A DNA stretch of 64,000 bases from Streptomyces flavofungini (GCF_014650815.1 NZ_BMVR01000010.1:1-64000); one strand, 5' to 3'; shown: positions 33,705 through 43,403, counted from the stretch's first letter. The notes: generated by a model from the sequence alone, not told the origin. Translations and numbers: made by a program.

Positions 33705-36700
33705 ATGACCTCCCCCGAGCCGACGACCACGGCAGCCCGCCTCCTCGCCGCCCTCGACCCGCTCCCTCACCCGCAGCGGATGCGGGAACTCGCGCGGTGG
33801 GGGCGGGAGTTGAGGCGGGACGGTCTGGTCCGCGGGGTGCTGGAGGAGTTGGAGGGCGGGGGCGACCCCCATGCCCCTGGTGGTGCTGGTGGTCCCGGCG
33901 ACTCCCGCGGTCCCAGCGGCACAAACGACCCCGACGCGCTCGGCAGCGCCGGAGGTCCCGGCGCCGCGAGCGACCCCGGCGCTCCCGGCGGCGCTGGAGG
34001 TCCCGGCAGTGGCCGTCGCACCAGAGGCCCCGGCAGTCCCGCCGCTCCCCGCCGATGGGCCTTCGGCAGCCGCGACCGCGGCCGCAGCGACCCCACCACC
34101 GGTGGCCCGCACCGCCACGCGGCCCAGCTCGTGCCCGGCCGTCCCTACGAACGCGGCATCGCGATCCTCCTCGCCGCCATCACCGTGGACACCGAGTGGA
34201 TCGCCGCCCGGCTCGCCGACCCCGACCCGTTCGTCCGTGGGCACGCGCTGCGGGCCGCGGGGCCCGCGCGGTTGCCCGACGCCGCCTTCGAGGCCGCGCT
34301 CGACGATGCCCCCGAGGCCGTGCGCGGGCAGCTCTTGCGGGCCGTGGTCGCCGGGCGGCGCACCGCGCTCGCGGACCGGCTCGTCGACGGTGTGCGGCGG
34401 GCCTGGGGCGACGCGGCGGCGGCCCGGCTGCTGCCGGGCTGCTCCGACGAGGTCGCCGCGCGGCTGCTGCCCGAGCTGTTCCACGCCGTGCGGGGCTGGA
34501 GCGGACTGGCCCGCCGCCACGGCGAGTTGCTGCTCGACGTCGTCACCCGGCACCTCGCCGCGCCCGAAGCGCTGCGCGACTCCCGCTGGGAGGAGTGCGC
34601 GGCGGCCCTGGAGGCCACAGCCGACCTGGCCCCGGCCCGCGTACTCGACCTGCTCGAACGGTACGCGCCGACCCGCTTCCCGGCCCCGCTCCTCCCGCAC
34701 CTGCGGGTGTTCGCGAGCGCCGACCCGGCCGCCGTGCTGCGCCTGCTCACCGGCCCGTGGAACCCCGCGCTGCGGACCAGCGGCCACCTGACCCCCGCCG
34801 TCCTGCGGGCACTCGCCCGCTCCGGCGACCCCGAGGCCGACGCCGCCGTCCGCAGGTACGCCCGTTCCGTCGCCGACGACGCGGGCGCCCTCGGCCGCCT
34901 CCTCGCCGCGCACCCGCCGGCCGCCCGCGCCGCGCTGTTCACGGCCGCCCGCGCGGGCCGCGGCACCAGCCCCGTCACGGAGAGCGTCGTCCTCGACGCG
35001 CTGCCGCGCCGGGCCGCCGCCGACGAGGCCCGCCGCGCCGCCGCCGAGGGCCGGGCCGACGGCGCCTACTGGGTGGCCGTGCTCGCCGCCGAGTCCTACC
35101 TGCCGTGCGCCGAGGCCCGCGACCACCTCGTCGCCGCGACCCGCCGCCCCGACGCCTACGACCGCGCGGACGCCTGGCCGTACCTCATCCGCAACGTCGC
35201 ACGCTCCGGCGACACCGCCGAAGTCACCTCCCTCCTCGCCGACTTGGCGACCCGCATCGCCAACGAACAGGACCTGGTGCGCTGCGAGGCGCTGCTGGCC
35301 CTGTCCTCGATGCGCCCCGCCCTCCTCATCGAGGCCGCCGCGCCGCACCTGGACAAGCTCACCGCCGACGCCGTCGCCGCGCGCGACTGCTCGGTCGACA
35401 GCCGCGAAGGGCTGAGCGCCCTCGCCGTGGCCGTGCTGCGCGAGCACGCGGCAAGCGGGCAGCGGGAGTTGGTCGGCTGGAGCCTGCGCACCCTCACCCG
35501 GCTCTCCGGCAGCACCGGCCACGTCGACCTCGGCCGCCTCGACCGGACCCTGCGCCGAGGCCAGGAGCACGACGTGTACGAGGCGCTGCGGTCGTGGATC
35601 GAGGCGGGCGCCGAGAAGGCCGACTACGGCCTCGCGTTCACCCTCGCCCGCGCCGTCGGACGGCGCGCGCACGGCATGCCCGCACTCCAGGAACTCCTGT
35701 GGCAGGCCGTCCGGTTCGGCGCCAACCGCACCGCGGCCACCGCGATCGACCTGTGGCTCGACGCGCCCGCCACCCGCGACGAACGCGTCGCCCTCGTCCT
35801 CGCGCGGGAGCCGTCCGCGGCCGCCCTGCCCGCCGTCCACGCCGTCCTGACCGGCCGCCGCACCGACCTCCTCGACCAGGTGCTCGGGGCCGCGCCGCCG
35901 TACGGGCGCTTCCTCGCGCAGGGCTCCGCGTGGACCGTACCGGCGGGGCCGCGGCAGGTGCGGCGCTGGGTGCCGCGCCAACAGCAGGCGCTGCTCGGGC
36001 AGTTGGGGTCCGCCGCGCGGGACGCGGGGCTGCCGCAGGGGGACCGGGCGGTGGCCGTCGCGCGCTGCGCCGACGTCCCCGGGGCGGGGCCCGCGCTGCT
36101 CCGCGACTGGGGCGCCGACCCCGAGGTCCGGCTCGCCGAGGCCGCGCTCGGCGCGCTCGCCCGCACGGACCTGCCCGGCGACGCGGTGCCCGCGCTGCTC
36201 GCGTACGCGGACGGCGATCGCGCGCGGGTCGCCGTGTACGCGGCCTCGCGCGCCTCGCGGTACGCCCCGCCGTCCCGCCTCGCCCCCTGGCTGCGGCACG
36301 TCCTGACCGGACACGGCGCCAAGGTCACCAGCCGCAAGGAGGCGGTGCGCCTCGCCGCGGCACGGCTGCCCGCCGTCGGCGCCGCCGCGCTGCTCCGCGA
36401 GGTGTACGAGGCGCCGGGCGCCCACCGGGACGTGCGCGCCGCGTGCGTGGCCTTCGCCGCCGCCCGGCTGCTCGGCGAGGAGGCCGCCTGGCACGTCCTG
36501 TCCGACGCGACCCGTGGCGACCAGGTCCTGCGGACGGCCCTCCTCCGCACCCGGCCGCTGGACGTCGGACCGTCCCACCGCGAGCGGTACGCGCGCCTCG
36601 TCCGCGAGGTGAGCGACACCGAGGACACCGAGGACACCGAGAACACCGAGACGGCCGTCCTCGCCTTCGACACCCTGTCCCGCTGGGCGCCGTGGGCCCC

Positions 36701-37499
36701 TGCGGCGGCCGATGTCCTCGCCGCCGCGTGCGCGGATCTCACGCGGGGGCGACTGGTGTGGCAGGCGGCGGGGCGGGGGCTCGTGGCGGCGGCTGTGGCG
36801 ACGGAGGGTGGGGGCGCGGCGCTGTGTGCTGCGCTGGACGGGCTGGTGGAGGGTGCTGGTCGGCGTGAGGGGGCTGGCGGGATGGCGGGGGGTGCTGGTG
36901 AGCCTGAGGGTGCGGGTGGGGTGAGGGGCGCGGGTCCGGCTGGGGGCGGCGGTGGGGTGGAGGTTGCCGGGCAGGCCGGGGTCGGCGGGGTGGTGGTTGA
37001 GCGGGATCTGCCTGCGCGGCGGCGGGTGGAGTTCGTCGTGGCTCACCTGGCGGGGCTGCGGGGGAGCACCGCGCGTGCGGTGTGCCGTCGGGCGGGGGAG
37101 GTGCTGGCCGCCCATGACGGCTTCGTGCCGCAGGCTGCTCGGCTGCTGACCGCCGCGCTGGACCTCGCGGCCGCGGAATCGGACGGGACCGCCGCCGCTG
37201 TCGTCCGCCTGGCGGCGCTGCACCGCGACCGCCCGGCGCTGACTCCCGCGACGTGCCGTGCCCTGGCGACCCGCGTCGAGGCCACGCCCCCGGACGCCGT
37301 GCTCGTCCCGTTGGCCCGGACCCTGGCCTCGGCGGAGACCCCCGCGGCAGCGCTCTTCGCCGTCACTCTCACCGCGGTCCAGGGCACCCGCACAGCCTGG
37401 CCCCACGAGTGGCGCACCCTCCTCCACGCCCTGCGCCGGCACCCCACGCCGGACGTCCGGGACGCGGCCCTGGCCGTGACCTTCACCCCGGACGCCTGA
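33705..37499 (+). CDS. 1264-residue HEAT-repeat-like protein, function unknown
   Basis: A very long, Ala/Leu/Arg-rich, nearly all-helical protein with repeating units of 30-40 residues such as DPFVRGHALRAAGPARLPD and DPEVRLAEAALGALARTDLPGD, the pattern of HEAT/armadillo solenoids. It contains three low-complexity inserts: a Gly/Pro/Asp stretch at about 50-120, a TEDTEDTENTE repeat near 980 and a Gly-rich stretch near 1050-1090. No signal peptide, membrane segment or catalytic motif is seen. ATG at 33705 has CAGAAT nine bases upstream, suggesting a leaderless transcript. A scaffold role is inferred only from the fold; it stands alone. Confidence 0.8.
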   Translation: MTSPEPTTTAARLLAALDPLPHPQRMRELARWGRELRRDGLVRGVLEELEGGGDPHAPGGAGGPGDSRGPSGTNDPDALGSAGGPGAASDPGAPGGAGGPGSGRRTRGPGSPAAPRRWAFGSRDRGRSDPTTGGPHRHAAQLVPGRPYERGIAILLAAITVDTEWIAARLADPDPFVRGHALRAAGPARLPDAAFEAALDDAPEAVRGQLLRAVVAGRRTALADRLVDGVRRAWGDAAAARLLPGCSDEVAARLLPELFHAVRGWSGLARRHGELLLDVVTRHLAAPEALRDSRWEECAAALEATADLAPARVLDLLERYAPTRFPAPLLPHLRVFASADPAAVLRLLTGPWNPALRTSGHLTPAVLRALARSGDPEADAAVRRYARSVADDAGALGRLLAAHPPAARAALFTAARAGRGTSPVTESVVLDALPRRAAADEARRAAAEGRADGAYWVAVLAAESYLPCAEARDHLVAATRRPDAYDRADAWPYLIRNVARSGDTAEVTSLLADLATRIANEQDLVRCEALLALSSMRPALLIEAAAPHLDKLTADAVAARDCSVDSREGLSALAVAVLREHAASGQRELVGWSLRTLTRLSGSTGHVDLGRLDRTLRRGQEHDVYEALRSWIEAGAEKADYGLAFTLARAVGRRAHGMPALQELLWQAVRFGANRTAATAIDLWLDAPATRDERVALVLAREPSAAALPAVHAVLTGRRTDLLDQVLGAAPPYGRFLAQGSAWTVPAGPRQVRRWVPRQQQALLGQLGSAARDAGLPQGDRAVAVARCADVPGAGPALLRDWGADPEVRLAEAALGALARTDLPGDAVPALLAYADGDRARVAVYAASRASRYAPPSRLAPWLRHVLTGHGAKVTSRKEAVRLAAARLPAVGAAALLREVYEAPGAHRDVRAACVAFAAARLLGEEAAWHVLSDATRGDQVLRTALLRTRPLDVGPSHRERYARLVREVSDTEDTEDTENTETAVLAFDTLSRWAPWAPAAADVLAAACADLTRGRLVWQAAGRGLVAAAVATEGGGAALCAALDGLVEGAGRREGAGGMAGGAGEPEGAGGVRGAGPAGGGGGVEVAGQAGVGGVVVERDLPARRRVEFVVAHLAGLRGSTARAVCRRAGEVLAAHDGFVPQAARLLTAALDLAAAESDGTAAAVVRLAALHRDRPALTPATCRALATRVEATPPDAVLVPLARTLASAETPAAALFAVTLTAVQGTRTAWPHEWRTLLHALRRHPTPDVRDAALAVTFTPDA

Positions 37500-37627
37500 C
37501 GGTTGTCGTCCTGGCACCGTCGGCCCGGGCGGCGCCCCACCCGCCCGCGCGCCCACACTGGGCCGCAGGTGAGACGCGGGTTCAGCCTCGCGGGCGAGCG
37601 TCGCCGGGCCGCTGCTGGGACGCGGGC

Positions 37628-38596
37628 TCAGCCCCGGGCGGCGATGCGGGCCCGGCGGGCGGCGAGCTTCTCGTCGAACTTCGCGGCCTCCGCGTCGAGA
37701 CCACCCATGAAGAGGCCGAGCTCCTCCTGGGCCCGGGCGCCCTCGGGGCCGAGCCCCGGGACCTCCATGATCTTGAGGAAGCGGAGGACGGGCTGCAGCA
37801 CGTCGTCGTGGTGGATGCGGAGGTTGTAGACCCCGCCGATGGCCATCTGCGCGGCGGCCCGCTCGAACCCGGGGATGCCGTGTCCGGGCATGCGGAAGCC
37901 GACGACGACGTCCCGGACGGCGCACATCGTGAGGTCGGGGGCGAGGTCGAAGGCGGCCCGCAGCAGGTTCCGGTAGAAGACCATGTGCAGGTTCTCGTCG
38001 GTGGCGATGCGCGCCAGCATCCGGTCGCAGACGGGGTCCCCGGACTGGTGCCCGGTGTTGCGGTGGGAGATCCGGGTGGCCAGCTCCTGGAAGGCGACGT
38101 ACGCGACGGAGTGCAGCATCGAGTGCCGGTTGTCGGACTCGAAGCCCTCGCTCATGTGCGCCATGCGGAACTGCTCGAGCTGGTCGGGGTCGACGGCGCG
38201 GGAGGCGAGGAGGTAGTCGCGCATGACGATGCCGTGGCGCCCCTCCTCGGCGGTCCAGCGGTGCACCCACGTGCCCCAGGCGCCGTCGCGCCCGAAGAGG
38301 GAGGCGATCTCGTGGTGGTAGCTGGGGAGGTTGTCCTCGGTGAGGAGGTTCACGACGAGGGCGATGCGGCCGATGTCGGTGACGGGCGACTGCCCCTTCT
38401 CCCAGGCCTCGCCGTCCTCGAAGAATCCGGGGAAGTTCCGGGCGTCGGAGAACGGCACGTACTCGTGCGGCATCCAGTCCTTGGCGACGCCCAGGTGCCG
38501 GTTGAGCTCCTTCTCGACCACTTCTTCCAGGGCGTACAGGAGCCGGGCGTCGGTCCATGTGTCCGTGCTGCCGAGGTGGGAAGGGGTGATCGTCAC
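37628..38596 (-). CDS. Acyl-ACP desaturase (ferritin-like diiron)
   Basis: A 322-residue soluble desaturase of the DesA1/DesA2-like type. Diiron ligands are visible as Glu87 (TEDNLPSYH), the EExxH motif EEGRH at 117-121, Glu171 and the DExxH motif DENLH at 200-204. It introduces a double bond into acyl chains bound to ACP using O2 and ferredoxin. The GTG at 38596 has CAGGAG upstream. A palindrome and a related half-site lie in the promoter region, so a fatty-acid-responsive regulator is likely. The gene is monocistronic and convergent with the HEAT-like gene. Confidence 0.92.
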   Translation of the reverse strand: MTITPSHLGSTDTWTDARLLYALEEVVEKELNRHLGVAKDWMPHEYVPFSDARNFPGFFEDGEAWEKGQSPVTDIGRIALVVNLLTEDNLPSYHHEIASLFGRDGAWGTWVHRWTAEEGRHGIVMRDYLLASRAVDPDQLEQFRMAHMSEGFESDNRHSMLHSVAYVAFQELATRISHRNTGHQSGDPVCDRMLARIATDENLHMVFYRNLLRAAFDLAPDLTMCAVRDVVVGFRMPGHGIPGFERAAAQMAIGGVYNLRIHHDDVLQPVLRFLKIMEVPGLGPEGARAQEELGLFMGGLDAEAAKFDEKLAARRARIAARG

Positions 38597-38666
38597 GGGG
38601 GGCTCCTGGGGACGGGAGGGGGAGGGGTGCGGTGCGCGGGGGGAACCGCAGCGCCGCGAGCGGAGT

Positions 38667-38700
38667 ACCTACGGCATCGTAGGTTACGTTCCCGTAGGTT
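38667..38700. promoter_or_regulatory. Candidate operator of the desaturase gene
   Basis: ACCTACG-GCAT-CGTAGGT (38667-38684) has perfect 7-base arms, followed 15 bases later by a third copy CGTAGGTT (38693-38700). The cluster is 70-100 bases upstream of the desaturase start, just beyond the UvrA-like gene stop. Confidence 0.6.
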
Positions 38701-38733
38701 AAGCCCTCCGTAAAGAGCCCCCCAAACCGGGGG

Positions 38734-41073
38734 TCAGCCCACGCCGCCCCCGGCCACCCTCACGGCCCGCCGCAGATGCTCCGCCGTGTGCGACCCGCGC
38801 ACCCCGAGCAGCTCCCGGGGCGTCCCCTCGAAGACGACCTGCCCGCCGTGCTTGCCGCCGTCGGGTCCCAGGTCGATGACCCAGTCCGCGTGCTTGACGA
38901 CGTCCAGGTTGTGCTCGACGACGAGCACGGTGTTCCCGGCGTCGACGAGCCGGTCGAGCATGGCGAGCAGTCCGTCGACGTCGGCCATGTGCAGTCCGGT
39001 CGTCGGTTCGTCGAGGACGTACGTGGTGCCGGTCCGGTGCAGCTGGGTGGCGAGCTTGATGCGCTGGCGTTCGCCGCCGGAGAGCGTGGACAGGGGCTGC
39101 CCGAGGGTGAGGTACGTCAGGCCGACGTCGCGCAGGGCGGCCAGTCGGCGACGTACCGCCGGATCGGGGAAGTCCTCGAAGAAGGCGAGTGCCTGCTCGG
39201 CGGTCATGTCCAGGAGGTCGACGACGGAGCGCCCGCCGACGGTCAGCCGCAGCACCTCGTCCTTGAAGCGCCTCCCCTCGCAGACCGCGCACGTCGTCGT
39301 GACCGGGTCCATGAAGGCCAGGTCGCTGTAGATGATCCCACGCCCCTGGCAACTCTCGCACGCGCCCCGGGAGTTGAAGCTGAACAGACCGGGCTCGGAG
39401 CCCGTGCGCCTCGCGAAGAGGCCGCGTACCCGATCCATGATCCCCAGGTACGTCGCCGGGGTCGACCGCCCCGAGATGCCGATGGCCGACTGGTCGACGG
39501 CCACGGCGTCGGGGTGCTGCTCCAGAAAGACCCGGGAGATCAGCGTGCTCTTGCCGGAGCCCGCGACACCCGTCACGGCCGTGAGCACGCCGGTGGGCAC
39601 CCGCACGCTCACGTCCTTGAGGTTGTACAGGTCGGCCCCCTTGATCCACTCGCCGCCGACGGGCTCGCGCGGGTGCTCCTTGACGCCGCTGGTGCGGCGC
39701 AGACAGCGGCCCGTGAGGGTGTCGGCGGCGCGCAGTTCCTCGGGGGTGCCCTCGAAGACGACGAGGCCGCCGTCGGCACCCGCGGCTGGGCCCATGTCGA
39801 CGACGTGGTCGGCGACGGCGATCACGTCCGGGTCGTGCTCGACGACGAGCACGGTGTTGCCCTTGTCGCGCAGGCGAAGCAGCAGGTCGCCCAGGCGGCC
39901 CACATCGCGCGGGTGCAGGCCGACGCTCGGCTCGTCGAAGATGTACGTCATGCCGGTGAGGCTGGAGCCGAGGTGCCGCACCATCTTCAGGCGCTGGCCC
40001 TCGCCGCCGGAGAGCGTGGACGTCTCGCGGTCCAGGCTCAGATAGCCGAGCCCGATGGCTTCGACGCGTTCGAGCGCGGCCACGGCGGCCCCGGCGATCG
40101 GGCCGGCCACCGGGCCTTCGATCCGGCCGAGCGCCGCGATCAGGTCGGTGACCTCCATGCGCGTGCAGTCGGTGATGCTCAGGCCCGCGACGCGGGTGGC
40201 GAGCGCGGCCGCGTTCAGACGCGCGCCGTCGCACGCCGGGCAGTGGTCCTCGACGAGGAAGGGCTGCACCATGTCGCGGGTCTTCTGGGAGAGCGCAGAC
40301 AGATCGCGGTGCAGATACAGCCGCTCGAAGCGGTCGGCGAGCCCTTCGTAGTCGATGTCGCGGGAGCCGCCGGTGTTGTCGACGTTGACCTTGCCCGCCC
40401 TCTTGCCGCGCCCGCCACCGCCGCGCATCAGAAACTGCCGTTCCGTGGCGCTGAATTCACCGACCGGCTTGTGCGTGTCGAGGTCGGTGGTGTTCGTGTA
40501 CGTCTGGCCCTGCCAGGTTCCGACGGCGAACGGCGGGAACAGGATCGCGCCGCCCGCGAGGGTCTTGGCGGGGTCGAGGATGCGGTCGTAGTCGGGTCGC
40601 ACGGTGCGGCCGAGCCCGGCGCACTCGGGGCACATGCCGCTCGGGTCGTTGAACGAGTACGCGGTGGCCGGGCCCGCGCTCGGCGTGCCGTGCCGCGAGA
40701 ACAGGACCCGGATCACCGAGTAGATGTCGGTCATCGTGCCGACGGTGGAGCGGGAGTGGCCGCCGATCGGCTTCTGGTCGACGACGATCGCGGGCGCGAG
40801 GTCCTCGATGGCGTCCGCGTGCGGCCGCTCGTACTTCGGCAGCCGGTTGCGGATGAACCACGTGAACGTCTCGTTGAGTTGCCGCTGCGACTCGACGGCG
40901 ATCGTGTCGAAGACGACCGACGACTTCCCGGACCCCGACACCCCCGTGAAGACCGTGAGCCGGCCTTTGGGGATGCGCAGGTCCACCTCCTTCAGATTGT
41001 TCTCACGGCCTCCGCTGATGGTGATGTGCTGGTGGTCGGACCGGGTGCGCGGTGGGTGACTGGCTGCTCGCAT
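38734..41073 (-). CDS. UvrA-like ABC ATPase, short form (drug-resistance type)
   Basis: A 779-residue UvrA paralogue, clearly shorter than canonical UvrA (about 940-1000). Two ABC cassettes are present, with Walker A motifs GVSGSGKSS (N-terminal) and GVAGSGKST (about 510), signature motifs LSGGEGQRLKM and LSGGERQRIKL, and zinc-type cysteine pairs CPECAGLG, CPACDGAR, CESCQGRG and CAVCEGRR. Part of the canonical UvrB-interaction/insertion region seems missing, as in class II UvrA and DrrC-like self-resistance proteins. It is 43 bases downstream of an ABC-F gene in the same direction, so both may protect against a drug. The main-pathway UvrA should lie elsewhere. Confidence 0.88.
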   Translation of the reverse strand: MRAASHPPRTRSDHQHITISGGRENNLKEVDLRIPKGRLTVFTGVSGSGKSSVVFDTIAVESQRQLNETFTWFIRNRLPKYERPHADAIEDLAPAIVVDQKPIGGHSRSTVGTMTDIYSVIRVLFSRHGTPSAGPATAYSFNDPSGMCPECAGLGRTVRPDYDRILDPAKTLAGGAILFPPFAVGTWQGQTYTNTTDLDTHKPVGEFSATERQFLMRGGGGRGKRAGKVNVDNTGGSRDIDYEGLADRFERLYLHRDLSALSQKTRDMVQPFLVEDHCPACDGARLNAAALATRVAGLSITDCTRMEVTDLIAALGRIEGPVAGPIAGAAVAALERVEAIGLGYLSLDRETSTLSGGEGQRLKMVRHLGSSLTGMTYIFDEPSVGLHPRDVGRLGDLLLRLRDKGNTVLVVEHDPDVIAVADHVVDMGPAAGADGGLVVFEGTPEELRAADTLTGRCLRRTSGVKEHPREPVGGEWIKGADLYNLKDVSVRVPTGVLTAVTGVAGSGKSTLISRVFLEQHPDAVAVDQSAIGISGRSTPATYLGIMDRVRGLFARRTGSEPGLFSFNSRGACESCQGRGIIYSDLAFMDPVTTTCAVCEGRRFKDEVLRLTVGGRSVVDLLDMTAEQALAFFEDFPDPAVRRRLAALRDVGLTYLTLGQPLSTLSGGERQRIKLATQLHRTGTTYVLDEPTTGLHMADVDGLLAMLDRLVDAGNTVLVVEHNLDVVKHADWVIDLGPDGGKHGGQVVFEGTPRELLGVRGSHTAEHLRRAVRVAGGGVG

Positions 41074-41116
41074 ACCTGCGAAGCTAGTCGGGATACCCGA
41101 CAGCTCCTGTCCTGTT

Positions 41117-42838
41117 TTACGAGGCGATCTGAGCGCTGTCGGCGCCCTCGGCGTGCTCGGCGTGCTCGGCGTCCGTGGTGTTCTCCCCGCTCCGCGCGCT
41201 CATGGTGAACTCGGTGACCGCCGCGAGATCCGCGAACTCCTTGAGCTCCCCGTCGAGCAGCAGCCAGCGGGTGATGCCGATGGATTCCAGGAACGGCAGG
41301 TCGTGGCTGGCCACGATCAGCGCGCCCTCGTAGCTCTCCAGGGCGGTGGACAGCTGCCGGACGCTCGCCATGTCGAGGTTGTTCGTCGGCTCGTCGAGCA
41401 TCAACAGCTGCGGCGCGGGCTCGGCGAGCAGCAGCGCCGCGAGCGCCGCCCGGAACCGCTCGCCCCCGGAGAGCGTGGCGGCCCGCTGGTCGGCCTTCGC
41501 GCCCTTGAACAGGAAGCGGGCGAGCCGCGCCCGGATCCGGTTGTTGGTGGCGTCCGGCGCGAACCGGGCGACGTTCTCGGCGACGGTCCGCTCCTCGTCG
41601 AGCACGTCGAGACGCTGCGGCAGGAAGCGCAGCGGCACGTGCGCCTCGGCCTCCCCACCGAGGGTGTCGAGTTCGCCGCTGATGGTCCTGAGCAGGGTCG
41701 TCTTGCCCGCGCCGTTGCGGCCGACCAGCGCGATCCGCTCGGGTCCGCGCAGCTCGAACCTGCCCTTCACCCGCGCTCCGTAACGGAGTGTCAGGTCCTG
41801 CAGCGTCAGAACGGTGCGGCCCGCCGGGACGGCGGTGTACGGCAGGTCGACGCGGATCTCGTCGTCGTCCCGTACCGCCTCGACGGCGTCGTCCAGGCGC
41901 TCCTTGGCCTCGCTCAGCTTCTCCTCGTGCATGATGCGGTGCTTGCCCGCGGACTCCTGGGCGGCGCGCTTGCGGGCCCCCATGACGATCTTGGGCTCGC
42001 GCTTGCTGTCCCACATCTTCTGGCCGTACCGCTTGCGGCGGGCCAACTTGACCTGGGCGTCGGTGAGTTCGCGCTTCTGCTTGCGCAGGTCGGCCTCGGC
42101 GACGCGCACCATGCGCTCCGCCGCCTCCTGCTCGACGGCAAGCACCTCCTCGTACGCGCTGAAGTTCCCGCCGTACCAGGTCACTTCGCCGTCGCGCAGG
42201 TCGGCGATCTGGTCGACGCGGTCGAGCAGCTCCCGGTCGTGGCTGACCACGACGAGCACCCCGGACCAGGCCTCGACGGCCGCGTACAGGCGCCTGCGGG
42301 CGTGCAGGTCGAGGTTGTTGGTGGGCTCGTCGAGCAGCAGGATGTCGGGCCTGCGCAGCAGCAGCGCGGCGAGCCGAAGCAGCACGGACTCGCCGCCGGA
42401 CACCTCGCCGGTGGTGCGGTCCAGGCCGATGTGGCCGAGGCCGAGCTGGTCGAGGGTGGCCGCGGCGCGCTCCTCGACGTCCCAGTCGTCACCGACGGCG
42501 GTGAAGTGCTCCTCGCTCGCGTCGCCCGCCTCGATGGCGTGCAGGGCCGCGCGGGTGGCGGCGATGCCGAGGACCTCGTCGACGCGCAGGGCGGTGTCCA
42601 GGGTGACGTTCTGCGGCAGGTAGCCGACGTCGCCCGCGGTGCGGACGGTGCCGTCGGCGGGCGTCAGTTCACCCGCGACGAGCTTCAGGAGGGTCGACTT
42701 GCCCGATCCGTTGCGGCCGATCAGACCGGTCCTGCCGGGACCGAACGCGGCCTGGAAGCCGTCGAAGACGCTCGTGCCGTCGGGCCAGGCGAAGGCGAGG
42801 GAGGTGCAGGTGATGGACGTGGCGGGGGACAAGGACAT
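41117..42838 (-). CDS. ABC-F family ATPase (ribosome protection type)
   Basis: A 573-residue soluble protein with two ABC domains and no membrane segment. Walker A motifs are IGRNGSGKST (about 41) and VGRNGAGKTT; signatures are VSGGESVLLRLA and LSGGERFRAALA; Walker B regions are LLLDEPTNNLDLHARR and LMLDEPTNNLDMASVR. The interdomain linker (about 230-330) is highly charged and helical, the region that reaches the ribosome in ABC-F proteins. The ATG at 42838 has GAGG seven bases upstream. A strong promoter lies about 300 bases further up, leaving a long leader typical of drug-induced ABC-F genes. It probably forms an operon with the UvrA-like gene. Confidence 0.9.
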   Translation of the reverse strand: MSLSPATSITCTSLAFAWPDGTSVFDGFQAAFGPGRTGLIGRNGSGKSTLLKLVAGELTPADGTVRTAGDVGYLPQNVTLDTALRVDEVLGIAATRAALHAIEAGDASEEHFTAVGDDWDVEERAAATLDQLGLGHIGLDRTTGEVSGGESVLLRLAALLLRRPDILLLDEPTNNLDLHARRRLYAAVEAWSGVLVVVSHDRELLDRVDQIADLRDGEVTWYGGNFSAYEEVLAVEQEAAERMVRVAEADLRKQKRELTDAQVKLARRKRYGQKMWDSKREPKIVMGARKRAAQESAGKHRIMHEEKLSEAKERLDDAVEAVRDDDEIRVDLPYTAVPAGRTVLTLQDLTLRYGARVKGRFELRGPERIALVGRNGAGKTTLLRTISGELDTLGGEAEAHVPLRFLPQRLDVLDEERTVAENVARFAPDATNNRIRARLARFLFKGAKADQRAATLSGGERFRAALAALLLAEPAPQLLMLDEPTNNLDMASVRQLSTALESYEGALIVASHDLPFLESIGITRWLLLDGELKEFADLAAVTEFTMSARSGENTTDAEHAEHAEGADSAQIAS

Positions 42839-43176
42839 ACGGGCCTCGCGGTTGCTTGTGGTGCGGCGGGTGTGGGCAACGTGTGCGGGACACCGCGAGG
42901 GTCGTGTGTGCGTCGGCAAGGGCGTCGGGGCGCCGGGGCCGGACGTCGGGAGGCGGTCACGCCGGGGGGCCGGAGAAGAGAGAAGGCCCGGTGCCGGAAC
43001 GGACGGCTCGTACGCCGAGGTCGCACACATCGTGCGCAGCGGAGAACTCACGACAAGCGAGGAGTTCGTCGACGGCTGCGACGCGGTGTCTCAAGACCTC
43101 AGACGAGCAACGTCCTTCTCCAATCGACGGCAACAGAACCGCTATACACCGTAGAAGAGGTGCGGGGGTCTGTCAA
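42839..43176 (-). promoter_or_regulatory. Promoter and roughly 300-base leader of the ABC-F gene
   Basis: On the minus strand TTGACA (43171-43176) and TACGGT (43148-43153) are separated by exactly 17 bases, a near-consensus principal-sigma promoter; transcription should start near 43141. The leader to 42838 contains a GTG-initiated frame in phase with the gene and a GC stem GGGCC/GGCCC with a pyrimidine loop near 42964-42985, elements that could act as an attenuator. The rest of the gap up to 43403 holds a hexamer repeat and the start region of the next gene. Confidence 0.6.
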
Positions 43177-43285
43177 CGGGCTTTCTCGGGGTGGGGTGGA
43201 CGCGCCGGTCTGGTACCCGGGGCGGCCTCCGCTACCAGCGTGCCGGGTCGGTCGGCCGTCGCGCAAAGGAATTTCCGCGCGACGG

Positions 43286-43320
<35 letters not shown>

Positions 43321-43403
43321 GTCGCGGGGGTCGGCGGGGCGGTTGCCGTTGATGTCGGATTCTCGCCAGACCCCGTTCCCGCACCCCTGCTTGAGTACCG
43401 GCC

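Noticed and set aside
33669..38558. An uninterrupted antisense reading frame of over 1600 codons
   Set aside because: It lies opposite the HEAT-like gene and the desaturase gene in a fixed frame; high GC removes stops from such frames. It has no domain and an extreme Arg/Gly/Ala bias.
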